From assembly GCF_000024865.1 (NCBI RefSeq), contig NC_013595.1, positions 9,424,001 to 9,488,000 of the forward strand: a stretch of DNA of 64,000 nt, read 5' to 3'. Position 1 is the stretch's first letter; each line of letters opens with the position of its first letter. Below, one piece after another: positions 34,834-44,017 of this stretch. A program made the position numbers and the translations under genes. The stretch is from Streptosporangium roseum DSM 43021. GTDB taxonomy: Bacteria > Actinomycetota > Actinomycetes > Streptosporangiales > Streptosporangiaceae. The notes under the pieces are model-generated. The model searched no databases. It had not been told where the DNA came from and was given only the letters and a program-made list of their open reading frames with translations.

Positions 34834-34906
34834 TGCCCCCGGAGGGACTCGAACCCTCACTCGAACCCTTTTAAGGGGTTTGCCTCTGCCGTTGGGCTAC
34901 GGGGAC
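34834..34906 (-). tRNA. Class I tRNA with UAA anticodon (would read UUA, Leu)
   Basis: The minus strand folds into a full cloverleaf of 73 nt: acceptor GTCCCCG/CGGGGGC (one G-U pair), D arm GCCC...GGC, anticodon stem AACCC/GGGTT with loop CTTAAAA, a five-base variable region CGAGT, T arm GAGGG/CCCTC with loop TTCGAGT, discriminator A. CCA is not encoded. The loop gives anticodon UAA, which decodes UUA leucine. Bacterial leucine tRNAs, including the TTA-reading bldA tRNA of Streptomyces, have a long variable arm; this one does not. Aminoacyl identity is therefore uncertain although the fold is sound. A terminator hairpin follows, supporting expression. Confidence 0.85.
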
Positions 34907-35135
34907 GCCGTAATCATACGTAACGGACCACTCATCCGAGGAGCACAACTTCGTATCATGCGTCACACGAACATGTGACCGGCGATGCCCCTGAAGCCTT
35001 TGGGCATAGCCGATCCGGCGCGACGGCACCCCTGACGTCAACGGCTGGTCGCCGTGTGGTCCACCACGGAACATCGACAAGAAAACAGACTTAAGAAACA
35101 AAGGCCTCAGGTAATCACGAAAACCGCGAAAATGC

Positions 35136-35660
35136 TTACTCCCCGGCCGGTTCCACTCGGCGGACCGCCCAGGCGCGGGTGACGCGGTCCAGGAACAGCA
35201 CGCCGTCGAGATGGTCGAGCTGGTGCTGGATGCAGCGGGCCTCGAAGGCGTCGGCGTCGATGGTGACGGGAGCGCCGGTACCGGGGCGTTCGCCCCGGAC
35301 GGTGATGCGGGTCGCGCGCAGGACGTCACCGGTCAGGCCGGGGACGGACAGGCAGCCCTCGCGGGCGGGTTCCCAGCGGGAGGCGGCGACCAGCCGGGGA
35401 TTCGCCACGACCAGCTCCCCGGCGCAGGAACGGGCGCCGGGATGGAGGGAGACGTCGACGGAGAGCAGCCGCCAGTCCAGGCCTATCTGGGGGGCGGCCA
35501 GGCCCGTGCAGTGCCGTGCCCGGCGCATGGTGGCGAGGAGGTCGGCCGCCGCGACGACGACCCGGGGGTCGGCGGGGTCCACGGCGCGCGCCCGGGCGGT
35601 CAGCACGGGATGCGGGGCGGCGATCAGCTCACGGGGGGTCCCGGACACGGGCGCGCCCAT
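35136..35660 (-). CDS. Peptide deformylase-like protein with altered HExxH motif
   Basis: A 174-residue member of the deformylase family, which removes the formyl group from nascent N-termini. Motif 1 is GLAAPQIG, motif 2 EGCLSVPG with the metal-binding cysteine, but motif 3 reads QHQLDHLDG: both metal histidines are kept while the catalytic glutamate of HExxH is glutamine (codon CAG). Such a substitution should abolish or strongly reduce normal catalysis, so this may be a pseudoenzyme or a paralogue with another job; a standard deformylase is expected elsewhere. Its ATG overlaps the stop of the upstream ACT-protein gene (TGATG), so the two are translationally coupled. Confidence 0.85.
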   Translation of the reverse strand: MGAPVSGTPRELIAAPHPVLTARARAVDPADPRVVVAAADLLATMRRARHCTGLAAPQIGLDWRLLSVDVSLHPGARSCAGELVVANPRLVAASRWEPAREGCLSVPGLTGDVLRATRITVRGERPGTGAPVTIDADAFEARCIQHQLDHLDGVLFLDRVTRAWAVRRVEPAGE

Positions 35661-36157
35661 CACAGCACGTCCGGCTCGGCCGGGCGGAAGGTGATCTCGG
35701 AGCCGAGGTCGGCGCCCACCGCGGCCAGGCGGCACATCAGCTCGGCCACGTCCACCGCCTCCGGCAGCCGTACGTCCGCGATCAGGACGTACAGCCGGCC
35801 GCAGAGACGGGACGTCATGCCGGTGATGTCGCCCCCGGCTCCGGCGAGCACCGCGCTGACCGCGGAGATGATGCCGGGACGGTCGGGACCGTGGAGCGTC
35901 AGCACGTAGCCGAGGCCGTCCGGGTCGCGGCCGGCGTCACGGCGGGACTCGACGCCGGTCACGGTGACCGCCACCCCGGGGAAGGCCGAGGCCGGCGGCA
36001 ACCGGCCGGAGACCAGCAGCATCATCGCAACATGGCCGCCGAGCAGCGTCATCGCCGAATCCTCGACGTTCGCGCCACACCCGGCGAGCACCGCGGTCAC
36101 CTCGGCGATCGTTCCCGGTCTGTCAACTCCCAGCACGGTGATCGCAGACAGGTCCAC
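35660..36157 (-). CDS. Two-ACT-domain regulatory protein (GcvR-like)
   Basis: A 165-residue protein made of two ACT domains: about 4-78 (ITVLGVDRPGTIAEVTAVLAGCGANVEDS) and about 84-160 (LTLHGPDRPGIISAVSAVLAGAGGDI). No catalytic domain is attached, as in GcvR-type amino-acid-sensing regulators. GTG start with GGAGG about nine bases upstream. It is coupled to the deformylase-like gene by a one-base overlap; a shared role is unexplained, perhaps in amino-acid-dependent control of that protein (inference). Confidence 0.9.
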   Translation of the reverse strand: MDLSAITVLGVDRPGTIAEVTAVLAGCGANVEDSAMTLLGGHVAMMLLVSGRLPPASAFPGVAVTVTGVESRRDAGRDPDGLGYVLTLHGPDRPGIISAVSAVLAGAGGDITGMTSRLCGRLYVLIADVRLPEAVDVAELMCRLAAVGADLGSEITFRPAEPDVL

Positions 36158-36263
36158 CCCCCACCCCCTCCCGGCTTGGGCTGGGGCTCAAGGGACGAGC
36201 ATGACGATCAGCAACAAACCCTGACGAGAACCCAGCAGTTTCCCACCTGCGGGTGCCCGGGAC

Positions 36264-37580
36264 TCAGTACGTCGCGGCCTTGCGGAACTCCGTGCGCGGC
36301 GCCTCGATCTCTCCGAGTGAGACGGTCTCCCGCTTGAAGAACAGCGCCAAGGTCCAGTCCGCCATCACACGGACCTTGCGGTTGAGAGTAGGCACCCGCG
36401 ACAGATGGTAGGTGCGGTGCATGAACCACGCAGGCAATCCGCGAAGCTTGACCCCGTAGACGTTGGCGACGCCCTTGTGGAGGCCCAGGCCGGCGACCGA
36501 TCCGACGTACTTGTGCCGGTAGTCGACCAGTTCCTCTCCGTGGAGCAGGTGGGTGATGTTGTCGGCGAGGACCTTGGCCTGCCGTACGGCGTGCTGGGCG
36601 TTGGGCGCGCAGTACTGGCCCGGGTTGGTCACGTCGGGCACTCCGGCCACGTCGCCGGCGGAGAAGGCGTCGTCGACTCCGGCGACGGTCAGGCGGGTGG
36701 TCGTCTTGATCCGGCCACGCTCGTCCAGCGGCAGGTCGCCGGCGTTGACGACCGGGCTGGGCTTGACGCCGGCGGTCCACACGATGGTCGCCGACTCGAA
36801 CTCCTCACCGTCGGAGAGCTTGACCAGACCGCCCTCGCAGGAGTCCAGGCGGGTGTTCATCTTGACCTCGATGCCCCGCTCGCGGAGCTGCTCGGCGGTC
36901 CACTTGCCCATCTCGGGGCCGACCTCGGGCAGGATGCGGTCGGTCGCCTCGACGAGGACCCAGCGCATGTCCTCGCGGGAGATGTTGCGGTAGTAGCGGA
37001 CGGCGTCGACGGCCATGTCCTCCAGCTCGGCGAGCGCCTCGACGCCCGCGAAGCCGCCGCCGATCACGACGAACGTCAGCGCCCTGCGGCGCAGGCCCGC
37101 GTCGTCGTCGGACTCGGCCCGGTCGAGGAGTTCGAGCACCCGGTTGCGGAGCGCGATCGACTCGCCGATCGTCTTGAAGCCGATCGCGGCGTCGGCGAGG
37201 CCTGGGATGGGGAGGGTGCGGGAGATCGAGCCGGCGGCCATGACCACGATGTCGTAGCCGATCTCGTGCGGCGTGCCGACGTTCGGCTCGAAGGCGACCG
37301 TCTTGGTCGCGTGGTTGACCTTGGAGACCTTGCCGTTGAGGATCGTCGCCCTCTTCAGCACCCGGCGGAGCGGGACCACTACGTGCCGGGGCGAGAGGTT
37401 TCCGGCCGCCGCCTCGGGAAGGAAGGGCTGGTAGGTCATGTGGGATTCGGGAGTGAGGACGGTGATGCGCACGCTGCCCTCGCGCAGTTCCTTGCGGAGC
37501 GTGTGCTGCAGGCGCAGCACGGTGTAGAGACCGACGTAGCCCCCACCGACGACCACGATGTGCTTGGAGTTGCGGTTCAC
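36264..37580 (-). CDS. ndh: Type II NADH dehydrogenase (NAD(P)/FAD-dependent oxidoreductase)
   Basis: A 438-residue flavoprotein that passes electrons from NADH to menaquinone without pumping protons. FAD-binding VVVGGGYVGLYT is at the N-terminus, the NADH-binding VVIGGGFAGVEALAEL near residue 170, and the second FAD contact GVDDAFSAGDVAG near 315. The C-terminal region is amphipathic and probably docks to the membrane. Start is GTG with AAGGATGG upstream. Two inverted repeats of the Rex type precede the gene, so induction at high NADH/NAD+ ratio is likely. Confidence 0.93.
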   Translation of the reverse strand: MNRNSKHIVVVGGGYVGLYTVLRLQHTLRKELREGSVRITVLTPESHMTYQPFLPEAAAGNLSPRHVVVPLRRVLKRATILNGKVSKVNHATKTVAFEPNVGTPHEIGYDIVVMAAGSISRTLPIPGLADAAIGFKTIGESIALRNRVLELLDRAESDDDAGLRRRALTFVVIGGGFAGVEALAELEDMAVDAVRYYRNISREDMRWVLVEATDRILPEVGPEMGKWTAEQLRERGIEVKMNTRLDSCEGGLVKLSDGEEFESATIVWTAGVKPSPVVNAGDLPLDERGRIKTTTRLTVAGVDDAFSAGDVAGVPDVTNPGQYCAPNAQHAVRQAKVLADNITHLLHGEELVDYRHKYVGSVAGLGLHKGVANVYGVKLRGLPAWFMHRTYHLSRVPTLNRKVRVMADWTLALFFKRETVSLGEIEAPRTEFRKAATY

Positions 37581-37607
37581 TTCGGCGCCATCCTTAGGTC
37601 CAAGGCT

Positions 37608-37625
37608 TTGTGAAAGCTTTCACAA
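37608..37625. promoter_or_regulatory. Rex-type operator 1 of ndh
   Basis: TTGTGAAAGCTTTCACAA is a perfect 18-base palindrome 27 bases before the ndh start. It matches the established Rex operator pattern TTGTGAA-N4-TTCACAA described in Streptomyces, where ndh is a known target. Confidence 0.8.
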
Positions 37626-37739
37626 GCATACGTCCACCCCGCCGGTCGCGCCATGCGCCCTCCAGGTAATTTGCGCGACTTTTTCCCAAATCGGGAGGAA
37701 CTATCTCCCTTCTCCCCAAAAATTCGGTCAATATTACCT

Positions 37740-37757
37740 TTGTGATCGAGTTCACAA
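37740..37757. promoter_or_regulatory. Rex-type operator 2 upstream of ndh
   Basis: TTGTGATCGAGTTCACAA matches the Rex pattern with one mismatch. It lies 114 bases upstream of the first site and overlaps the last bases of the uracil-DNA glycosylase gene. Two sites may allow looping or stronger repression. Confidence 0.65.
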
Positions 37758-38552
37758 GTGACGAAGGACGTTTGCCCTGGTGAAGACCTGGTCAAGCATC
37801 TCGGCGGTCACCCGGCCGGTGAAAGTGTTCTGCTGGCTCGGGTGGTAGCACCCGAGAAGCCGGACCGGAGTCCCGTCACGTGAGATCTCCACCTCGGCGC
37901 CGTGCCCGAAGGGCGGCCTGGGGCGCGGCAGGTCGTATCCGGCGTCCTTCAGCGCGGGCCAGACGGCCTGCCAGGCGAAGCCTCCCAGCGCGACCACCAC
38001 GCGCACGCTGCCGGCGACCAGCGCGACCTCCCGGGACAGCCACGGGAAGCAGGCGGCCCGCTCCGACGGCTCGGGCTTGTTGGCCGGCGGGGCGCACCGG
38101 ACGGCGGCCACCATGCGCGCGCCGATGAGCCGCTGCCCGTCGCCCGCGCGGACGCTGGTCTCCTGCGCGGCCAGACCTGTCCGGTGGAGCGAGCCGAACA
38201 GCCAGTCCCCGCTGCGGTCCCCGGTGAAGATGCGGCCGGTCCGGTTGCCCCCGTGCGCGGCCGGGGCCAGCCCGACGATGAGGACCTCCGGCCTCTCATC
38301 CCCCCACCCCGCGATGGGCCGCCCCCAGTAGGTCTCCCCGGCGAAGGCCCGCCGCTTGACCGTCGCGACCTCCTCGCGCCACTCCACCAGGCGCGGGCAG
38401 GCCCGGCAGACCGACTGCCGGGCCGTGAGTTCGGCGAGGGTACGGCTCGCGCCCGCGAGCTCGCCCACCTCGGCGGGGTCGTGGGCCACGGGGGTGTCCG
38501 GCCGGGCGGGGTCGTCCGGCCAGCAGCCGGATCCGGGAGGAACATGGGTCAT
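37752..38552 (-). CDS. Family 5 (type B) uracil-DNA glycosylase
   Basis: A 266-residue DNA repair enzyme. Iron-sulfur cysteines appear in SVCRACPRLVEW near residue 48 and in later CAPP and ACFPW; motif 1 is GLAPAAHGGNRTGRIFTGD and motif 2 is CYHPSQQNTFTGR. The catalytic-loop alanine-rich form GLAPA-A-HG is typical of family 5, which acts on uracil and other deaminated bases in GC-rich DNA. The start at 38552 (MTHVPPGSG) is a judgement: the frame is open 49 codons further without conserved sequence. Followed by ndh, which has its own promoter. Confidence 0.92.
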   Translation of the reverse strand: MTHVPPGSGCWPDDPARPDTPVAHDPAEVGELAGASRTLAELTARQSVCRACPRLVEWREEVATVKRRAFAGETYWGRPIAGWGDERPEVLIVGLAPAAHGGNRTGRIFTGDRSGDWLFGSLHRTGLAAQETSVRAGDGQRLIGARMVAAVRCAPPANKPEPSERAACFPWLSREVALVAGSVRVVVALGGFAWQAVWPALKDAGYDLPRPRPPFGHGAEVEISRDGTPVRLLGCYHPSQQNTFTGRVTAEMLDQVFTRANVLRHL

Positions 38553-38589
38553 GACCTCGATGGTGCCCGATCGGACGAGGTCGATGTGC

Positions 38590-38770
38590 CGGGAGGCCGG
38601 GCCCGCCCCGGTCTCTGCACGGGGAGGACCCCGGCCCGCGTGGAGAGAGCTCCGGCTCGCGCGCGGAAAGACCCGCGCGGAGAGAGCCCGGGACCGCACG
38701 GAAAGGACCGCACGGGGAGGACCCCGGCCCGCACGGAAAGGACCGCGCGGAGAGGGCCCCGGCCCCGGAC
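38590..38770. repeat. Degenerate GC/GA-rich minisatellite
   Basis: Worn copies of a unit of about 23 bases with cores acggggaggaccccggcccg and cggaaaggaccgc lie upstream of the glycosylase gene. The block gcacggggaggaccccgg occurs at 38618 and 38710. No gene or promoter is discernible in it. Confidence 0.75.
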
Positions 38771-38778
38771 AGCGAAAA

Positions 38779-38805
38779 GCGGCGCCCGCTGGGTGCGGGC
38801 GCCGC
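38779..38805 (-). terminator. Terminator of the secreted repeat-protein gene
   Basis: gcggcgcccgc (38779-38789) and gcgggcgccgc (38795-38805) form an 11-pair stem with a 5-base loop, followed on the minus strand by TTTTC. It lies 27 bases after the stop codon at 38833. Confidence 0.85.
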
Positions 38806-38832
38806 CTGTTTCAGTCAGGACGAGACTCGGTG

Positions 38833-40260
38833 TCAGGCGTCCTTGGCCTCAGCGGACTTGTCAGTGGCCTTGACGCAGACCGCCTCGTAGTCCAGGGTCG
38901 TCGAGCCGCCGCCGACGATCCCCAGCCTGGCGTTGCCGGCCTTGAGGCCGTCCGACGCGCTGGTGAAGGAGACGGACTTGGTGCCCTCCGAGGTGAACTC
39001 CAGGTCCTCGGACTTCACGACGGAGCCGTTGAGGCTCCAGGTGACGGTGACCTTGATCGGACCGGTGGCGTAGATGCTGCCGGTGCCGGTGACCGAGCCC
39101 GCCGGGCAGCCGGCCTCGACCTGCTTGACCGACGTGCCGGCCTGGATCCAGGCCTTCGACGCCGGCGGGGCGGCCTTGCAGGTGACCTTGCCCTCGACGG
39201 TGCCGCTGGTCGGGCCGCCGTAGATCTCGATCGAGCGCCTGCTGGTCCCGGACGCCGAGGCGGTCCAGGAGTCGCTCACGCTGCGGCTCTGGTGACCGTA
39301 GCCACGGCCGTCGAAGTAGACGCTCTGCCAGCCGCCCGCGACACCGTCACGGATCCAGCGGTACTTGACCTCGCCACGACCGTGCGAGGCACTGATCGTG
39401 CCGGTGAAGGTGCGGGTGACCGGGCAGTCGCCCTCGTAGTTCGAGGGGGCGTTGACGGAGGCCGAGACCTTCGGCGACGAGTCCCGGCACCAGATCTTGA
39501 AGTAGGCGCGGTTGGAGGAGGCGTCCCCCGGGCTCAGGATCTGCAGGACCGCCCAGCCACGCAGGCTCTCGTGCGGCCTGATCACGTGGTAGACCTTGCG
39601 CGAGCCGTAGACGCGCACGGCGTCCCGGTCGACGACGCGGCCGTTGACGACCCACTGGTAGCGCACCCAGCGCGTGCCGGAGGCGGTGATGCGGCCGATG
39701 AGGGTCGCCTCACAGTTGCGCTCGTCGACCCACGCCTGGGCTCCGACGGTGTGGGTGTTGACGACGTACTTGTCGTCGTCACCCTCGTCACCGCAGGAGA
39801 CCTTGAAGTAGCCCTTGGCGGAGGTGACCTTGCGCGGCGCCAGAACCTGCAGCGCCTGCCAGCCCTTGAGGTCGCCGCCCTTGAAGGTCGAGGACTCCTT
39901 CGCCGTGACGTACTTGACGCCCTTGCCCTTGAGCACGACGGTCTTGACCGCGCTCTTGGAGCCGTTCCCGCGCAGCCAGCGGTAGGCCACGGTGGTCTTG
40001 CCCCCGTAGGCCTTCACCTTGATCCGCGAGGAGAACGTCACCCGGGTGGGGCACTCGTCGGAGTGGGAGGGGGAGGCCTTCGTCTTGCTCACCGAGACCG
40101 CGGGCCTCGGCGTGGCGGAGGAGGAGGAAGCCGTCTTCCCCGCCTGGGTGGTGGAACCGCTGGCCGCCGCTGCGGGCGTGGCCAGAAGTCCTGCCGCCAT
40201 CGTCGCCAGCATGGCCGTGCTGGCTCCTACGGCGGCTAGCTTACGAGCTAGTCCGGACAT
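38833..40260 (-). CDS. Secreted protein with four two-cysteine repeats
   Basis: A 475-residue exported protein: Sec signal peptide (about 1-32, ending ATPAAAA) and a Ser/Thr-rich linker, then four divergent repeats of about 95 residues. Each repeat has a Cys near its start (DECPTR, ERNCEATL, EGDCPVTR, EAGCPAGS) and one near its end (KVSCGD, KIWCRD, KVTCKA, EAVCVK), and an inner YRWLRGN/YQWVVNG/YRWIRDG-type strand. The pattern suggests disulfide-closed Ig-like beta-sandwich domains. No anchor or catalytic motif follows, so it is probably released or wall-associated. I know no name for the family. ATG at 40260 has ggag nine bases upstream. Confidence 0.85.
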   Translation of the reverse strand: MSGLARKLAAVGASTAMLATMAAGLLATPAAAASGSTTQAGKTASSSSATPRPAVSVSKTKASPSHSDECPTRVTFSSRIKVKAYGGKTTVAYRWLRGNGSKSAVKTVVLKGKGVKYVTAKESSTFKGGDLKGWQALQVLAPRKVTSAKGYFKVSCGDEGDDDKYVVNTHTVGAQAWVDERNCEATLIGRITASGTRWVRYQWVVNGRVVDRDAVRVYGSRKVYHVIRPHESLRGWAVLQILSPGDASSNRAYFKIWCRDSSPKVSASVNAPSNYEGDCPVTRTFTGTISASHGRGEVKYRWIRDGVAGGWQSVYFDGRGYGHQSRSVSDSWTASASGTSRRSIEIYGGPTSGTVEGKVTCKAAPPASKAWIQAGTSVKQVEAGCPAGSVTGTGSIYATGPIKVTVTWSLNGSVVKSEDLEFTSEGTKSVSFTSASDGLKAGNARLGIVGGGSTTLDYEAVCVKATDKSAEAKDA

Positions 40261-40430
40261 GAGGGGATGCTCCGTTTCGTTAGGAACGAAAGTGCGCTCC
40301 GGAGACGGTTGCCGCCCCGACACCAGCTGTGCCGGGCCCCACGGCAAAGCCTCGCTAAAGCTTCTTTACCTAACCATAAAACGGAAGGGTCCCTCAATAC
40401 TCCCTCAGCATATGAAATGTCCAGATGTTG
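40261..40430 (-). promoter_or_regulatory. Upstream region of the secreted repeat-protein gene
   Basis: On the minus strand TTGAGG and TTAGGT are spaced by 18 bases near 40398-40369, a plausible sigma-70-type promoter giving a leader of about 100 bases. The region is AT-richer than average and lies at the end of ppx. No riboswitch motif was recognised. Confidence 0.4.
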
Positions 40431-41390
40431 TTAAGGTTTAGACACGGACCAGGCGATTCCATCCAAAATGTCGTGTTCACTGACAACAACATCGGTGAAA
40501 CCGAACCGTTCCATAATCCGGTCCAGAATCAGCGCCCCCGCGCCGATCACGTCGACCCGGCCGGGATGCATGACGGGAATGGCCGCCCGTTCATCGTGGG
40601 TCATCGCCAGCAGTCGTTCGGAAACCTCACGGACCTGATTTACCGCAATCCGTGAGTGGTGAATTTTATCCGGGTCATATCCGGGCAGGTCAAGCGCTAT
40701 TCCCGCAACGGTGGTGACAGAGCCGGCGAGGCCGACCAATGTGAGCGCCCGCTCCACCGCGACCTCCTGGGCGACCCGGTCGAGCGCCTCGTCGATGTCC
40801 GCGACCACGGCCTCCAGCACCTCGGCCGGCGGCGGGGCGCCCGCGTCGCGCAGGTGCCGCTCGGTCAGCCGGACGCAGCCGATGTCGACCGACAGCGCGG
40901 CCTCCACATGCGTGGAGCCGAGCACGAACTCGGTGGAACCACCGCCGATGTCGACCACCAGGTACGGCGGGCGGGTGCCGTCGGGGGTGGGCAGGCCGGT
41001 CTCGGGCGAGAGCCGTACCAGGTCGCGGGTGGCGCCGGTGAACGACAGCTCCGCCTCCTCGGCGCCCGTGATCACCTCGGGCTCCACGCCGAAGATCTCG
41101 CGCACGCCGTCCACGAAGTCCTGCCGGTTGGCGGCGTCCCTGGTGGCGCTGGTGGCCACCACACGGACCGCGGAGGCACCGTGCTGGTCGATGAGCTTGG
41201 CGTAGCCGCGCATCGCGCCGAAGGTGCGCTCCAGAGCCTCCGGAGCCAGTCTGCCGGTCTTGTCCACTCCCTGGCCGAGCCGGACGATCTCCATCCGCCG
41301 CTCGACGTCGGTCAGGGTGTCGGCCTCGATGTCCGCGATGAGCAGACGGACGGAATTGGTGCCACAGTCGATGGCGGCGACGCGGGTCAC
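40431..41390 (-). CDS. ppx: Ppx/GppA exopolyphosphatase family protein
   Basis: A 319-residue ASKHA-fold phosphatase acting on polyphosphate or pppGpp. AIDCGTNSVRLLIAD at the start binds phosphate, VDIGGGSTEFVLG near residue 140 is the second motif, and ATSATRDAANR is conserved. It has only the two N-terminal domains, like the actinobacterial Ppx2-type proteins. GTG start with GAGGAG about six bases upstream; the start overlaps the DUF501 stop (GTGA). Last gene of the eno-divIC-DUF501-ppx block. Confidence 0.93.
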   Translation of the reverse strand: MTRVAAIDCGTNSVRLLIADIEADTLTDVERRMEIVRLGQGVDKTGRLAPEALERTFGAMRGYAKLIDQHGASAVRVVATSATRDAANRQDFVDGVREIFGVEPEVITGAEEAELSFTGATRDLVRLSPETGLPTPDGTRPPYLVVDIGGGSTEFVLGSTHVEAALSVDIGCVRLTERHLRDAGAPPPAEVLEAVVADIDEALDRVAQEVAVERALTLVGLAGSVTTVAGIALDLPGYDPDKIHHSRIAVNQVREVSERLLAMTHDERAAIPVMHPGRVDVIGAGALILDRIMERFGFTDVVVSEHDILDGIAWSVSKP

Positions 41391-41983
41391 TTGCTCTCCT
41401 CTTCGGTGATCGCGGTCACGGCCGCCCCTCCGGCGCCCCCGGCCGGGGACGCCTCCTCGCCCTGCCGGGTCTCGGCCCCGGTCTCCGCGACGGAGCAGCA
41501 GGGCCCGTCGGCCCACCACTCACCGAGCGCGTCGAGGGCCTCGCGGCCGAAGGGGTTGCTGCCGGGGACCGCCAGCTCGTGCCCGACCAGGGCGTGCAGG
41601 CACTTGACCCTGGCGGGCATGCCCCCGGTGCTCTGCATGTCCCTGGGCAGCGGCTCCAGGCCGTCCTCCGCGGCGGCCTTGTCACGGCGCGCGATGTAGT
41701 CGTCGTGGGCGGCCTGGTAGGCCTGGGCCAGGGCGGGATCCTCGGCGAGCCTGGCCTGCATGGCCCGCATCATCCCGGAGGTCTCCAGCGTGCCGATGGC
41801 CGAGGCCGCCTTCGGGCAGGTCAGGTAGTACAGCGTCGGGAACGGCGATCCGTCGGGCAGCCGGGGCGCGGTCTCCACCACGTCGGGCAGCCCGCACGGA
41901 CAGCGGTGCGCCACCGCCCGCAGCCCCCGTGGCGTCCGGCCGAGCTGCCGCTCCACCGCCGCCACATCGCGATCATCCACCAT
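41387..41983 (-). CDS. DUF501 family protein
   Basis: A 198-residue protein with the DUF501 core: RQLGRTPRGLRAVAHRCPCGLPDVVET, FPTLYYLTCPKAASAIGTLETSGMM and a later CLHALVGHELAVPGSNPFG. Conserved cysteines and histidines suggest metal binding, but the function is unknown. Its position between divIC and ppx is conserved across actinobacteria. The C-terminal tail after residue 165 is low complexity. The start at 41983 is preferred over one 15 codons earlier that would overlap divIC. Confidence 0.9.
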   Translation of the reverse strand: MVDDRDVAAVERQLGRTPRGLRAVAHRCPCGLPDVVETAPRLPDGSPFPTLYYLTCPKAASAIGTLETSGMMRAMQARLAEDPALAQAYQAAHDDYIARRDKAAAEDGLEPLPRDMQSTGGMPARVKCLHALVGHELAVPGSNPFGREALDALGEWWADGPCCSVAETGAETRQGEEASPAGGAGGAAVTAITEEESK

Positions 41984-42024
41984 CCGTGACACCCCCTGAG
42001 AAGACGGCACCCAGGTTATCGGGG

Positions 42025-42432
42025 TCATCCCGCGCCCCCGGCCGCCTTCTGGCCCTTCCCGGTGTCGGCGGCCTCAACCGACTCCCAGAGCGTCTGGTAC
42101 CACGGCGGCCTGACGACCTTCTTCTCCCCCGTCGTGCCCTTGCCCTCCGAGCGCTCCCTGCCCATGACGACGTAGCACTTGTGCCCGGGGTCGCAGTAGA
42201 AAAGCCGCTCCCTGGCCTGCCGCTTGATGTAGCCGGGGTCCTGGAGCTGCTTGTGCCGGTCGTCGAGGGCCTTGATGGCCTCAAGCTCCTTGACCTGCTG
42301 CTGCTGGAGCTGGGAGATCTGGCGGCGCTGCGCGATGTACTCCCGCACCGGGTAGGCGAGGCTCATGGCGATCGCGCACACCAGGATCGCGAGGATCGCC
42401 GCCCGTCCGGTCAACTGCGGCCGTTTCGCCAT
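42025..42432 (-). CDS. divIC: Septum formation initiator (DivIC/FtsB-like)
   Basis: A 135-residue bitopic membrane protein of the divisome. A short cytoplasmic head precedes one membrane helix (about 12-32, AILAILVCAIAMSLAYPV), followed by a coiled coil (QISQLQQQQVKELEAIKALDD) and the conserved YIKRQARERLFYCDPGHKCYV segment. It should sit with FtsL/FtsQ at the division site. The gene lies between eno and the DUF501 gene as in other actinobacteria. ATG with gaggg just upstream. Confidence 0.92.
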   Translation of the reverse strand: MAKRPQLTGRAAILAILVCAIAMSLAYPVREYIAQRRQISQLQQQQVKELEAIKALDDRHKQLQDPGYIKRQARERLFYCDPGHKCYVVMGRERSEGKGTTGEKKVVRPPWYQTLWESVEAADTGKGQKAAGGAG

Positions 42433-42579
42433 GCACCCTCTCCCGTCTGTGCTCCCTGCCGTGCCACGCACGCCGGCCCGGTCTCCCGGCCCGGCGGCCC
42501 TCCCGCGCCACGGCACGGACGCCACCGGCGACCTCCCCGCGCCCCGGCACGGAACCGGGCACCGGGCGGTCTCCGGCGC

Positions 42580-42620
42580 GGTACGGCTTGTGCCCGACCA
42601 AATCGGGCGCAAGCCGTACC
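42580..42620 (-). terminator. Long hairpin after eno
   Basis: GGTACGGCTTG (42580-42590) pairs with CAAGCCGTACC (42610-42620), with an inner GCCCGA/TCGGGC pair and a ccaaa loop, starting 8 bases after the eno stop. It lacks a U-tract, so it may terminate weakly or only partly separate eno from divIC. Confidence 0.75.
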
Positions 42621-42628
42621 GTGCGAAA

Positions 42629-43906
<1,278 letters not shown>

Positions 43907-44017
43907 GAAGCGCTCCTAAAGTCGCAGGACAGTTTGCCTCAGAAGCCTACCGATGCCTACTTGCCGGTACGGCGGCCGCCATCCCCTCCGGGCGGGTCGT
44001 GTGTTCCAATCGGAGGC

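Noticed and set aside
34834..34906. Reading the tRNA as a standard leucine bldA tRNA
   Set aside because: The variable region has five bases and total length is 73, so it is not class II; calling it bldA would hide the anomaly.
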